Positions 1 to 8,807 of a stretch of 38,644 nt of DNA are shown in pieces. The notes under the pieces were generated by a model, which worked only from the letters and a program-made list of their open reading frames with translations, did no database searches and was not told the origin of the DNA. The stretch is taken from NCBI GenBank assembly GCA_045399315.1, contig DAYVGO010000043.1, forward strand, positions 1 to 38,644, read 5' to 3'. Every line of letters begins with the position of its first letter. The stretch's first letter is position 1. The position numbers and the translations under genes were made by a program. This stretch comes from Arsenophonus sp045399315. GTDB taxonomy: Bacteria > Pseudomonadota > Gammaproteobacteria > Enterobacterales > Enterobacteriaceae.

Positions 1-21
1 CGCTACGCTTTTCACCTGTAA

Positions 22-27
22 AGTCAA
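22..27 (-). promoter_or_regulatory. candidate rrn P2 promoter -35 element
   Basis: Reading leftward, the sequence is TTGACT followed by TTACAGGTGAAAAGCG, and then the window ends. Known rrn P2 promoters of enterics start with TTGACT and a GCG just before the -10, so this is probably the -35 hexamer of a second rRNA promoter about 110 bases downstream of P1. The -10 lies across the window edge, so it cannot be confirmed. Confidence 0.45.
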
Positions 28-110
28 GTAGTTATTTCTACTTTTCCGTTGTACTAAGTTGCTAAAATCCACTACTGCTGATTCGTTCTACACTGACTCA
101 GTGGGAGCGC

Positions 111-138
111 ATTATAGGGGGTTTTCTGAAACTAACAA
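111..138 (-). promoter_or_regulatory. rRNA operon P1-type promoter, reading out of the window
   Basis: On the minus strand there is TTGTTA (133-138), a 16-base spacer, and a perfect TATAAT (111-116), followed at once by GCGCTCCCACTGA. A 16-base spacer and a GCGC discriminator are the known hallmarks of stringently controlled rrn P1 promoters; the E. coli P1 reads TATAATGCGCCACCACTGA. The upstream side (139-180) is AT-rich, as expected for an UP element. In E. coli an rRNA operon (rrnG) lies just downstream of clpB in the same direction, which matches. The rRNA genes themselves lie to the left of the window. Confidence 0.85.
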
Positions 139-272
139 CTATTATTTGCATTGTTTCTGTTTGAATGCTCATTTATTGAGCTAATTTTAAACTAACACCA
201 TTAATAATAGCGACTAAAGATGTGAGTTAATAATATCTATCATTAATCAAAGTTATTGTATTCTTAATACCA

Positions 273-299
273 TTGAAGAGGCAATATTTACCTCTTCAA
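273..299 (-). terminator. hairpin after clpB
   Basis: TTGAAGAGG and CCTCTTCAA form a 9-bp stem around a 9-base loop, 25 bases past the clpB stop. The following U-run is poor on the minus strand, so it is either a weak terminator or a 3'-end stabilising hairpin. Confidence 0.55.
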
Positions 300-323
300 A
301 TAAAATTAATCAGCTGATTTTAT

Positions 324-2897
324 TTATTGCTTAGCAACAATAACACCTTTTTTAACCTCTAAAGTTATTTGTTTGCCTGGCACTAACTTACCCGATAACA
401 TCTGTTCAGCCAATGGATTTTCTATCTCCTGTTGGATTGCACGTTTCAAAGGACGTGCGCCAAATACCGGATCAAATCCAGCCTCACCTAATTTTTCCAA
501 AGCGGCAGGCGTGATTTTTACTTTATAGCCTTGCTCTTCCATACGCTTATATAACCGTGATAATTGGATCTGCGCAATTTCGCTAATTTGCTCTTTATTA
601 AGTGGATGGAATACCACAACTTCATCAATACGGTTAATAAATTCTGGCCGGAAACTACGACTAACAACCTCCATCACGATGTCTTTCATTTCATTATAAC
701 CCAAAGTACCAAATCGCTCCTGGATCAAATCAGAACCTAAATTTGATGTCATAATTACAACCGTATTACGAAAATCGACTGTTCTTCCCTGTCCACCAGT
801 CAAACGCCCATCATCAAGAACTTGTAACAAAATATTAAATACATCTGGATGGGCTTTTTCAATTTCATCAAGCAAAATAACAGAATAAGGGCGGCGTCGA
901 ATGGCCTCTGTCAAATAACCGCCTTCTTCGTATCCGACATAGCCTGGAGGTGCGCCAACCAACCTAGAGACCGTATGTTTTTCCATGAATTCTGACATAT
1001 CAATACGCACCATCGCATCGTCACTGTCAAATAAAAAATTTGCCAATGCTTTGCAGAGCTCAGTTTTACCAACACCAGTAGGCCCTAAAAATAAGAATGA
1101 GCCAATAGGACGATTTGGATCTGATAAACCTGCGCGACTACGACGAATGGCATTTGATACCGCATCAACCGCTTCATTTTGGCCAATAACTCGTTTATGC
1201 AGATCCTGCTCCATATGGAGTAACTTTTCTCGTTCACTTTCTAACATTCTTGAAACCGGAATTCCTGTCCAACGTGCTAAAATTTCAGTAATCTCAGCAT
1301 CCGTCACTTTATTACGCAACAACTTCATAGTCTTATTTTCAGCTTTGGTGGCAGCTGCGAGTTGTTTTTCTAATTCAGGAATTTTACCATATTGCAATTC
1401 TGACATTTTGGCTAAATCACCACTACGCCGAGCTTGCTCCAAACTAATACGTGTGTTTTCTAATTCCGCTTTTATATGCTGTGTCCCGGTTAGCTCTGCT
1501 TTTTCCGCTTTCCACTCTTCTTCTAATTCTGAATATTCTCGCTCTTTCTCCGTTAATTCGTCCTCAAGCATTTTAAGACGCTTTTTACTGGCTTCATCAG
1601 ATTCCTTTTTGAGTGCTTGTTGTTCAAGTTTTAACTGAATAACCCGACGTTCTAAACGATCAAGCGCTTCCGGTTTGGAATCCATTTGCATCCGTAAGCT
1701 AGCACCTGCTTCATCGATTAAATCTATCGCTTTATCAGGTAGCATTCGGTCAGAAATATAACGATTTGATAAACTGGCGGCAGCAACAATGGCAGGGTCA
1801 GTTATCTGTACATGATGATGCAGTTCATAACGTTCTTTTAATCCCCTTAATATTGCTATGGTATCCTCAACCGTAGGTTCAGCAACATAAACTTTTTGGA
1901 AACGTCGCTCTAATGCAGCATCTTTTTCAATATACTGACGATATTCATCAAGTGTGGTTGCTCCAACACAATGTAATTCCCCTCGCGCTAGGGTTGGTTT
2001 TAACATATTACCGGCATCCATCGCCCCTTCGGCTTTACCCGCACCAACCATAGTATGCAATTCGTCAATAAATAGAATAACATTACCTTCTTGTTTGGCC
2101 AGATCATTCAAAACTGCTTTTAAGCGCTCTTCAAACTCACCGCGATATTTTGCGCCAGCCAGTAAAGCACCCATATCTAAAGAAAGAACTCGTTTACTTT
2201 TCAAACCTTCAGGTACTTCACCATTAACAATCCGTTGGGCAAGACCCTCGACAATGGCTGTTTTACCTACCCCAGGTTCACCAATCAAAACCGGATTGTT
2301 TTTTGTTCGGCGTTGCAGAACTTGTATTGTTCGACGGATCTCTTCATCACGACCAATAACAGGGTCGAGTTTGCCTTGTTCAGCTCTTTCAGTTAAATCC
2401 ACTGTGTATTTTTTAAGTGCTTGACGCTGCTCTTCAGCCCCTTGATCATTAACATTTTCACCACCACGCATTTGTTCTATCGCCTTTTCTATGTTTGCTT
2501 TACTCGCTCCCATTGCTTTAAGCGTATATGTTAGCGAGGTTTTGGCATCAAAAATTGCCAGAAGAAATAGTTCTGAGGAAATAAATGTATCACCGTGTTG
2601 TTGTGCCAATTTATCACACAAATTTAAATGCCGAATAAGATCATTTGATAGCTGGATATCACCAGCAGTGCCATGCACTTCCGGTAAGATATTGAGAATA
2701 TCATTTAACTTGGTACTCAGTTGATTAACATTAATCCCTATCGAGGTTAATAATGGACGTAGAGTACCGCCTTCTTGATCTAACAAGACAACCAGTAAAT
2801 GTACCGGTTCAATAAATTGATTATTTTGTCCAATAGCTAAAGATTGAGCATCAGCTAGTGCTTGTTGAAATTTGTTGGTAAGACGATCCAAACGCAT
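324..2897 (-). CDS. clpB: ClpB protein disaggregase (AAA+ chaperone)
   Basis: ClpB is a hexameric cytoplasmic ATPase that works with DnaK/DnaJ/GrpE to pull proteins out of aggregates. The 857-residue protein has the length of E. coli ClpB. It shows an N-terminal Clp_N domain, a first AAA module with Walker A GEPGVGKTA (about 206-214) and Walker B FIDELH, a long charged coiled-coil M domain (about 410-520), and a second AAA module with GPTGVGKTE (about 605) and LLDEIEKAHPDV. An ATG six codons upstream (2915) would give an MYFGGI extension, but that stretch contains the Shine-Dalgarno GGAGGT, so the MRLDRL start used by the family is preferred. The spacing of GGAGGT to this ATG is short (3 bases). 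It follows pgeF on the same strand and has its own sigma-32 promoter. It appears fully intact. Confidence 0.97.
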   Translation of the reverse strand: MRLDRLTNKFQQALADAQSLAIGQNNQFIEPVHLLVVLLDQEGGTLRPLLTSIGINVNQLSTKLNDILNILPEVHGTAGDIQLSNDLIRHLNLCDKLAQQHGDTFISSELFLLAIFDAKTSLTYTLKAMGASKANIEKAIEQMRGGENVNDQGAEEQRQALKKYTVDLTERAEQGKLDPVIGRDEEIRRTIQVLQRRTKNNPVLIGEPGVGKTAIVEGLAQRIVNGEVPEGLKSKRVLSLDMGALLAGAKYRGEFEERLKAVLNDLAKQEGNVILFIDELHTMVGAGKAEGAMDAGNMLKPTLARGELHCVGATTLDEYRQYIEKDAALERRFQKVYVAEPTVEDTIAILRGLKERYELHHHVQITDPAIVAAASLSNRYISDRMLPDKAIDLIDEAGASLRMQMDSKPEALDRLERRVIQLKLEQQALKKESDEASKKRLKMLEDELTEKEREYSELEEEWKAEKAELTGTQHIKAELENTRISLEQARRSGDLAKMSELQYGKIPELEKQLAAATKAENKTMKLLRNKVTDAEITEILARWTGIPVSRMLESEREKLLHMEQDLHKRVIGQNEAVDAVSNAIRRSRAGLSDPNRPIGSFLFLGPTGVGKTELCKALANFLFDSDDAMVRIDMSEFMEKHTVSRLVGAPPGYVGYEEGGYLTEAIRRRPYSVILLDEIEKAHPDVFNILLQVLDDGRLTGGQGRTVDFRNTVVIMTSNLGSDLIQERFGTLGYNEMKDIVMEVVSRSFRPEFINRIDEVVVFHPLNKEQISEIAQIQLSRLYKRMEEQGYKVKITPAALEKLGEAGFDPVFGARPLKRAIQQEIENPLAEQMLSGKLVPGKQITLEVKKGVIVAKQ

Positions 2898-2935
2898 AAT
2901 ACCTCCAAAATACAATTGTAATCATTTCTGCATAT

Positions 2936-2965
2936 TAGATGAGGTTTTATTTCACATTATTCAAG
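2936..2965 (-). promoter_or_regulatory. sigma-32 heat-shock promoter of clpB
   Basis: On the minus strand CTTGAAT (2959-2965) is followed after 14 bases by CCTCATCTA (2936-2944). This fits the sigma-32 consensus CTTGAAA-N13/14-CCCCATNT and resembles the known E. coli clpB promoter (CTTGAAT ... CCTCAT). It lies about 40 bases upstream of the clpB start codon. Confidence 0.8.
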
Positions 2966-3014
2966 TTACATACTATAAGAATCAGATATTGCTATATAAA
3001 TAATTATTAAAGAC

Positions 3015-3749
3015 TCATTTTAACCAAATCAATGATGCCATCCGACCTGTTACTCCATCACGCCGATGGGAAAAAAAACGGGTTGGTTCATTAACCGTAC
3101 AATATGTTCCACCATAAATATCTTTGATACCAACTGCAGTCAATTTCAAACGCGCTAGTAAGTAGATGTCGGCTAAATATTTGCCATTATTCTGACCTTT
3201 AAATCCTTGCGCTAAGTTCACATCACGTTCAATAAAAGCGGCTCTTACTTCACTACCTACTTCAAATTTTTTAGCACCGATTGCCGGACCTAACCAAGCC
3301 ATAATAGAAGAAATCGGTGATTTAAATTGTTTTATTGCTTTCTCCAGTATTCCGTCACACAAACCTCGCCAACCAGCATGTATAGCAGCAATTTCTGTTC
3401 CTTGTTGATTACAGAGCAAAACTGGCAAACAATCAGCTGTCATCACGACACACACCTGTCCTCGCTGACAACTGTAGGCGCTATCCGCTGGCGTGTTACC
3501 ATTATTTTGCTTACCTAAATCGATAATACGAGTACCATGCACCTGATTGAGCCAGCAAGGTGGTGTTGGTAATTGCGCCATGTTTACTAATTTATGGCGA
3601 TTTTGTTTAACTAATCTCGGATCATCACCAACATGTAACCCTAAATTGAAACTGTCATAAGGTGACAAGCTCCCGCCACCAATACGAGTTGTGCTGCAAG
3701 CAATAACTGTTTCAGGTTGTGGCCAATCAGGATAAATTAATACTTCCAT
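3015..3749 (-). CDS. pgeF: PgeF/YfiH, laccase-domain peptidoglycan editing factor
   Basis: A 244-residue member of the YfiH/LACC1 family. E. coli PgeF removes misincorporated L-Ser-containing precursors from peptidoglycan synthesis, and relatives show purine nucleoside or polyphenol oxidase activity. The zinc-site residues are all present: His71 in NQVHGT, Cys107 in MTADCLPV and His124 in AAIHAGWRG. The WLGPAIG motif follows. The start ATG abuts the rluD stop codon with no spacer, so it is translationally coupled to rluD. It ends in TGA, which shows that TGA is a normal stop in this genome. Intact. Confidence 0.93.
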   Translation of the reverse strand: MEVLIYPDWPQPETVIACSTTRIGGGSLSPYDSFNLGLHVGDDPRLVKQNRHKLVNMAQLPTPPCWLNQVHGTRIIDLGKQNNGNTPADSAYSCQRGQVCVVMTADCLPVLLCNQQGTEIAAIHAGWRGLCDGILEKAIKQFKSPISSIMAWLGPAIGAKKFEVGSEVRAAFIERDVNLAQGFKGQNNGKYLADIYLLARLKLTAVGIKDIYGGTYCTVNEPTRFFSHRRDGVTGRMASLIWLK

Positions 3750-4727
3750 TTACCAATCCATCTCATCTTTATGCATCAATGCATCTTCTTTGAATATATT
3801 AATTAGTATAACCATATCTGCAGGAATATCTGCGTGCCACTCCATTTCAACCCTAGTAATAGGATGATACAGACGTAACATATTGGCATGGAGTGCCTGG
3901 CGGTTAAAATTCTTCATTGTTTGACGAAATTCTTCCGACACACCTTTTAAGGGACGCGGACGACCACCGTATATTGGATCGCCAACTAAAGGATGATTGA
4001 TATGTGCCATGTGAACGCGAATTTGATGGGTTCTACCCGATTCTAATCGCAACATAAGCCTGGTATGAGCACGAAAATGCTCTATTACTCGATAATGCGT
4101 AATTGCAGCTTTTCCAAACGGATGAATAGCCATATGCGTTCGCTTGGTTGGGTGACGAGCAATCGGCTCATCTACCGTTCCACCAGCAGTCATATGACCA
4201 TTTACCACCGCTTCATATTCACGTGTAACTTTTCTTAGCTGCAAAGATTCAATCAAATGAGTCTGTGCCGGAATGGTTTTTGCAATAACCATTAACCCGG
4301 TAGTATCTTTATCTAACCGATGAACAATCCCTGCTCGTGGCACATTAATAATTTCAGGATAGCGGTACAAAAGTGCATTTAGTACCGTTCCATCTGGATT
4401 TCCAGCACCGGGATGAACTACCAAATCGCGAGGTTTATTAATAACTATTATGTCATCATCTTCATAAACAATATTTAATGGAATATTTTGTGGCTGCCAA
4501 CGCATATCTTCTTCAATTAATATATCAATGGCGATTTGTTCGCTGCCAAACACTTTTTCTTTCGGCCTATTTATGATCCTGCCATTAACGTGCACTCTAT
4601 TATCTAAAATCCACTCTTTTATCCGTGAACGAGAATAATCAGGAAATAATTCAGCTAATGCCTGATCTAAACGTTGTCCAAGTTGTGATTCTAGAATTTG
4701 CGCCTGAAGTTGTAATTGTTGAGCCAT
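3750..4727 (-). CDS. rluD: 23S rRNA pseudouridine(1911/1915/1917) synthase RluD
   Basis: RluD converts three uridines in helix 69 of 23S rRNA to pseudouridine during late 50S assembly. The 325-residue protein has an N-terminal S4 RNA-binding domain (about 17-75) and an RluA-type catalytic domain with HRLDKDTTG, placing the catalytic aspartate at residue 139 as in E. coli. The motifs INKPRDLVVHPG and LESGRTHQIRVH are also present. It is the first gene of the leftward rluD-pgeF-clpB set and is divergent from bamD. Intact. Confidence 0.96.
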   Translation of the reverse strand: MAQQLQLQAQILESQLGQRLDQALAELFPDYSRSRIKEWILDNRVHVNGRIINRPKEKVFGSEQIAIDILIEEDMRWQPQNIPLNIVYEDDDIIVINKPRDLVVHPGAGNPDGTVLNALLYRYPEIINVPRAGIVHRLDKDTTGLMVIAKTIPAQTHLIESLQLRKVTREYEAVVNGHMTAGGTVDEPIARHPTKRTHMAIHPFGKAAITHYRVIEHFRAHTRLMLRLESGRTHQIRVHMAHINHPLVGDPIYGGRPRPLKGVSEEFRQTMKNFNRQALHANMLRLYHPITRVEMEWHADIPADMVILINIFKEDALMHKDEMDW

Positions 4728-4785
4728 AAAATTATCTACAGTAAAGTTTACATTTTGATGGCAGTGCCATTTTAATTAAAATATG

Positions 4786-4794
4786 TGCTATTGT
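4786..4794 (+). promoter_or_regulatory. candidate extended -10 promoter of bamD
   Basis: TG, one base, then TATTGT forms an extended -10 element in the divergent rluD/bamD gap, about 64 bases before the bamD start. No good -35 is visible at the right spacing (TGCCAT only). Confidence 0.4.
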
Positions 4795-4857
4795 AACTCA
4801 TATTCCGTTAGGGAGCTTTATGGAGATCTCCCCAAAACATTCAGAGGAAATAACCAC

Positions 4858-5592
4858 GTGATAAGACGTATAAAATATCTGCTGGCAGCAGCCACATTAA
4901 GTTTGCTTGTTACTGCATGCTCCAGCAATAAGGATTCTGTACCAGAAAGCTCTCCCACTGATATCTATACTAAGAGTCAAGAGAAACTACAAAACGGTAA
5001 TTATAAAGGGGCAATAAAATTATTAGAAACCCTAGATAATCGTTATCCATTTGGTCCTTATGCCCAACAGGCTCAGCTGGATATGATTTATGCTTACTAT
5101 AAATCAGCCGAGTTGCCATTAGCGATAGCAACTATTGACCGATTCATTCGCCTTAATCCCACCCATCCCAATATTGACTATGTTTTGTATATGCGTGGCC
5201 TGACAGCACAAGCGTTAGACAACAATACACTGCAAGATTTTCTTGGCATTGACCGTTCCGATCGCGATCCTCAACATGCCATCGTAGCCTTTAGGGACTT
5301 TAGTCAACTGGTTCGTTTTTATCCAAATAGTCGCTACGCCACAGATGCTAGCAAACGTTTAGCCTTCCTAAAAGAACGTTTAGCAAAATATGAGCTGGCT
5401 ATTATTAAATATTATAATAAACGTGGTGCTTATGTAGCTGTTATTAATCGCACTGAGCAAATGCTCAAAAATTATCCCTATACTCAGTCCACACGCAAGG
5501 CACTAGAATATATGGAAATAGCCTATAATAAACTAGGTTTAACACAGGAAAAAAATAAGGTTGTAGAATTAATCACAGCAAACCCTACCTAG
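4858..5592 (+). CDS. bamD: BamD outer-membrane assembly lipoprotein
   Basis: BamD is the essential lipoprotein of the BAM complex, anchored in the inner leaflet of the outer membrane, where it helps BamA fold beta-barrel proteins. The GTG start is chosen because it has AGAGGA nine bases upstream and gives a lipoprotein signal VIRRIKYLLAAATLSLL ending in a lipobox VTAC with Cys21. Upstream ATGs would add a non-signal extension. The mature part contains TPR-like repeats with family motifs NRYPFGPY, RFIRLNPTHPNIDY and DRSDRDPQHA. Length is 244 residues against 245 in E. coli. It is divergent from rluD and ends in a strong terminator. Intact. Confidence 0.95.
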   Translation: MIRRIKYLLAAATLSLLVTACSSNKDSVPESSPTDIYTKSQEKLQNGNYKGAIKLLETLDNRYPFGPYAQQAQLDMIYAYYKSAELPLAIATIDRFIRLNPTHPNIDYVLYMRGLTAQALDNNTLQDFLGIDRSDRDPQHAIVAFRDFSQLVRFYPNSRYATDASKRLAFLKERLAKYELAIIKYYNKRGAYVAVINRTEQMLKNYPYTQSTRKALEYMEIAYNKLGLTQEKNKVVELITANPT

Positions 5593-5622
5593 TCTCAAAA
5601 TAATCGTTAAAATCTATTGACC

Positions 5623-5650
5623 AAAACAGCAAAACTATTTTGCTGTTTTT
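5623..5650 (+). terminator. rho-independent terminator of bamD
   Basis: A perfect 12-bp inverted repeat AAAACAGCAAAA / TTTTGCTGTTTT around the loop CTA, ending in a T run. Confidence 0.85.
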
Positions 5651-5899
5651 AATGTTAATCAATAAAAAATAACTTTAGAAGATATACGTTATTTTTAACC
5701 GATAAAAATAAAGTAATCAGTTAATAATGCAAAAAAACTCTCCTATGTTGCAAGCCACAAGCATCTTTTTTAATAATCCATCACAGTCCCACAATTAGTT
5801 TGACGAGAGAACAAATAAAACCGATCAAGATCACTTTTTTTCTAATAATTATCGTTATTATAAAAATATCCATAGCTCAATGACCAGTGAGGTAGTGAT

Positions 5900-6229
5900 A
5901 TGATAGTTAATATAACAAGCAAGTGTGTAGAAATTACCCCTGCTATACGTTGCTATATTGAAGAACGTTTGAGTAAACTTAGCAAATGGCGTGTTTCTTT
6001 AATTAATCCTCACATTGTGCTATCAAAAGAGCCTCAAGAGTTTATTGTCGATGCCAATATTCATACCCCGAATGGAAAATTATTTGCTAGCGCTAAAAAT
6101 GGTAATTTTTATATTGCGACGAATGAGTTAATCTCTAAACTTGAAAAACAACTTAATAAACGTCAACATAAAAACGAGGCTAGGCGGGCTTACCCAGTTG
6201 CAAAAGAGATAGATCTTACCATCCTGTAA
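5900..6229 (+). CDS. raiA: Ribosome-associated inhibitor RaiA (YfiA, short HPF family)
   Basis: RaiA binds the decoding channel of idle 70S ribosomes in stationary phase or cold and blocks translation while preventing 100S dimers. The 109-residue product matches the E. coli protein (113 aa) across its length: MIVNITSK, ITPAIRCYIEERL, LINPHIVLSKEPQ and KLEKQLNKRQHK. The acidic C-terminal tail of E. coli RaiA (VEEVEEE) is shortened and changed here. GAGG lies ten bases before the ATG. The 300-base region upstream of raiA holds the bamD terminator, an AT-rich promoter zone and no other gene. Intact. Confidence 0.93.
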   Translation: MIVNITSKCVEITPAIRCYIEERLSKLSKWRVSLINPHIVLSKEPQEFIVDANIHTPNGKLFASAKNGNFYIATNELISKLEKQLNKRQHKNEARRAYPVAKEIDLTIL

Positions 6230-6259
6230 TAAACATTTCGCCGTTTTTATCTTCACTCT

Positions 6260-6292
6260 AAGCGTACTTTATTTAATAGTACGCTTTTTATT
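6260..6292 (+). terminator. rho-independent terminator of raiA
   Basis: AAGCGTACT and AGTACGCTT pair in a 9-bp stem around a 9-base AT loop, followed by TTTATTATTATATTT. Confidence 0.85.
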
Positions 6293-6458
6293 ATTATATT
6301 TGGTTTTATTTAACATAAAATTCATACTGATTGAAAATATTATTAATCAGCAAACGTAATCGTTATACTTACTGAGCTTCTTGATAACTATTATAAAGAC
6401 ATTTTTTATTATCATTCACGGCACAATAATAAAAAATAAAACAGCAGAGAAAATAATT

Positions 6459-7622
6459 ATGGACAATAAATCTAATCTATTAGAAATGCAGAAAAAAATA
6501 AATAAACTAGATAGTAAGTTATTAAATTTACTGGCTGAGCGACATCATCTAGCAGCTAATATTGTTTATGCTAAATTAAAAACGCAACAGCCTATTGGTG
6601 GACACAAATAATGAACAGCAATTACTAAATACATTAATAGCTGAAGGGAAAAAACAGGGTTTAGATAGCGATTATATCACTCACCTGTTTCAAACGATCA
6701 ACCAAGATTTTGTGTTAACTCAGCAAACTGTTTTACAGCAAAACTTAAATCAAGTAGCCAATGATTCTGCCAGAATTGCTTTTTTTAGGATCCAGTGGAT
6801 CCTATTCTAATATTGCTACCCGCCAATATTCAGCTCACCATTTTAGTCAATAAATTGAATGTAGTTGTGATAAATTCCAAGATGTATTTGCATTAGTCGA
6901 AACAAAACAAGCTGATTATGGTATTTTACCTTTGAAAATTCCAGTTCTGGCTCAATTAATGATGTTTACGATTTATTACAAAGTACTCAACTTTTAATCG
7001 TAGCTGAAATGCGTTTACCCATCAATCACTGTTTATTATAGATAACAAAAGTCCCTTTGCAAAGTATCGAGACAGTGCATATCCATCCACAACCATTTCA
7101 ACAATGTAGCCAATTTCTACAACAATATCCTAATTGGAAAATTAAATATTACGATAACAGTTCCAGCACAATTTAAAAAGTGGTTAAAATCAATTCCGCA
7201 AAGTTGCAGCATTGGGTAGTGAAATAGGTAGCGCGTTATATGGTTTGATGATCTCAGAACACAATATAACCAATCAATCTAATAATATGACTCGCTTTAT
7301 TGTTATCGATCGTAAAGCGGTACAAATAGCAGAACAAGTGCCGGCTAAAACAACATTGTTAATTGCTACTAGCCAACATGCCGGCACTTTAGTCGATGCA
7401 CTATTAGTACTGAAAGAACACCATATTGTGATGAGTAAACTAGAATCACGTCCTATCAATAATAAACTATGGGAAGAAATGTTTTACATTGATATACAGG
7501 TAAATTTACGCTCACCAGAGATGCAGTATGCATTAGAAAAATTATCGACAATTACTCGTTCAATAAAAATTTTAGGCTGTTACCTAGCTGATAATTTATT
7601 ACCAACCAATGTTACTAACTAA
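6459..7622 (+). pseudogene. pheA: broken pheA: chorismate mutase/prephenate dehydratase
   Basis: PheA makes phenylpyruvate from chorismate and is feedback-inhibited by Phe through its ACT domain. The gene begins as MDNKSNLLEMQKKINKLDSK, similar to the E. coli mutase domain, then breaks repeatedly. There is a frame change near 6597, a frame change in the T7 run at 6780-6786 (SARIAFF should continue as LGSSGSYSN), an in-frame TAA at 6851, another frame change near 6932, and a TAG after the DHCLL-like stretch near 7038. The last 411 bases (7212-7622) are open and encode the end of the dehydratase and a well-preserved ACT domain, including the ESRP motif in LESRPINNKLWEEMF. It has too many lesions to yield an enzyme. 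No convincing pheL attenuator peptide is seen upstream. Confidence 0.95.
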
Positions 7623-7625
7623 AAA

Positions 7626-7648
7626 ACCGGTAGTATAACTGGTCTTTT
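7626..7648. terminator. terminator between convergent pheA and tyrA
   Basis: ACCGGT and ACTGGT pair (one G-U) around a 6-base loop, flanked by A-runs on the left and CTTTT on the right, so it can act in both directions. Confidence 0.6.
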
Positions 7649-7672
7649 AAAAGTATTAATTAGAATAGTGAA

Positions 7673-8793
7673 TTAGCTGCTAATATCATTAGCCTGTTGT
7701 AATAATGAATGGCTTTCTTGCAAGAATCGTTTGGCATCTTGCCCAAACCATTTACTAATCTGCTCAAATTGAGAAATAAATTTTTCCTTATTTTGCTCTT
7801 TAAGCAACACCACTGAATTACCAAGACTTTGATAATATTTAACAATCAAATCAATGTCGTCATCAGATGCCATAATAATATCGGCATAAGGCTGTGGATC
7901 CTGTGCAAATAGGCGTCCAAACATTGCTAACTCTAATCGATAAATAGGCGATAAAAGTGCTAGTAATTGTTGAAGGTCAACTTTTGGTCATATAAATATT
8001 GCCCATAAGCAAAAGTAGTAAAATGACGCAGCGCCTAAATAAATCCCATGCATTTATCATGTTCTGTAGCATTTATTTTATGTAATCTAGCCCCCAAACA
8101 GTCAATTGTTCTAATAGCCATTGGTACGCTTGTGGATTTCTGCCGTCACAATAAATAAATGATAACCTGTTTAGTAATACTGTTAACATCAGAACCAAAC
8201 ATAGGATGTAAACCAATAACAGGTCCCTCATGGACTAACATAGCTTCAAGGGGTTGTTGTTTAATAGAAGAGATATCCATCAATAAGGTATCTTTAGATA
8301 ACTTCGGCAACCTATGAATAACTTCTACTGTTAAATGGATGGGCATGCTAATCATTACTAAAGCCGCATTAGACAATAATTTATCGGCAGTGTCCCAATC
8401 CTCTTCACTCAAACTATAAACCTCATAGCCTGAGAAGCTAAATAATCGACTAAATAATTTTCCCATCTGGCATTTTCCGCCCACAATGACAATAGGCCCC
8501 AGATCAGTATTTACTTTTTTAAGTCCTTAATTATTTTCATGCAGGTAAGATTCACGCATAATGCGACGTAAGATATCTTCAATAAGATCAGGTGAAATCC
8601 CCATCTTTTCCGCTTCTTTGCGACGTGCCTCTAACATTGAAGCCTCACGCTCTGGTGCATAGATGGGTAATTCTTGTTGGCTTTTTACTTCACCAACTTC
8701 TGTCACTAAATGCATTCTTTTGGCTAGTAACTTTAATAATGCTTTATCGATTTCATCAATTTGTTTACGTAATTGTAATAATTCTGTTGACAT
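7673..8793 (-). pseudogene. tyrA: broken tyrA: chorismate mutase/prephenate dehydrogenase
   Basis: TyrA makes 4-hydroxyphenylpyruvate for tyrosine. The N-terminal 88 codons (8527-8793) form an intact chorismate mutase domain with the expected Arg9, Arg26, Lys37 and Arg49-Glu50, ending LHENN and then an in-frame TAA at 8527-8529. The same frame then continues with GLKKVNTDLGPIVIVGG, in which the NAD-binding GGGGQMG of E. coli has become GGKCQMG. A frame change near 8155 follows (GSDVNSITKQV ... YCDGRNPQAYQW), then stops within HDKCMGFI-stop-ALRHF. The C-terminus (7673-7924) is readable again (MFGRLFAQDPQPYADIIM). It sits 14 bases after aroF in the classical aroF-tyrA operon. Confidence 0.95.
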
Positions 8794-8807
8794 CTAATTA
8801 CCTTGTA

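Noticed and set aside
985..2724. Plus-strand open frames opposite clpB (985-1638, 1954-2424, 2491-2724)
   Set aside because: Antisense shadows of an intact, highly conserved gene; no ribosome site or recognised domain.
2898..2915. Longer clpB start (MYFGGI)
   Set aside because: The extension holds the Shine-Dalgarno sequence and the family starts at MRLDRL.
6381..6458. pheL-like leader peptide before pheA (KTFFIIIH)
   Set aside because: Only two Phe codons, no attenuator hairpin with a T-run, and it is in frame with pheA.
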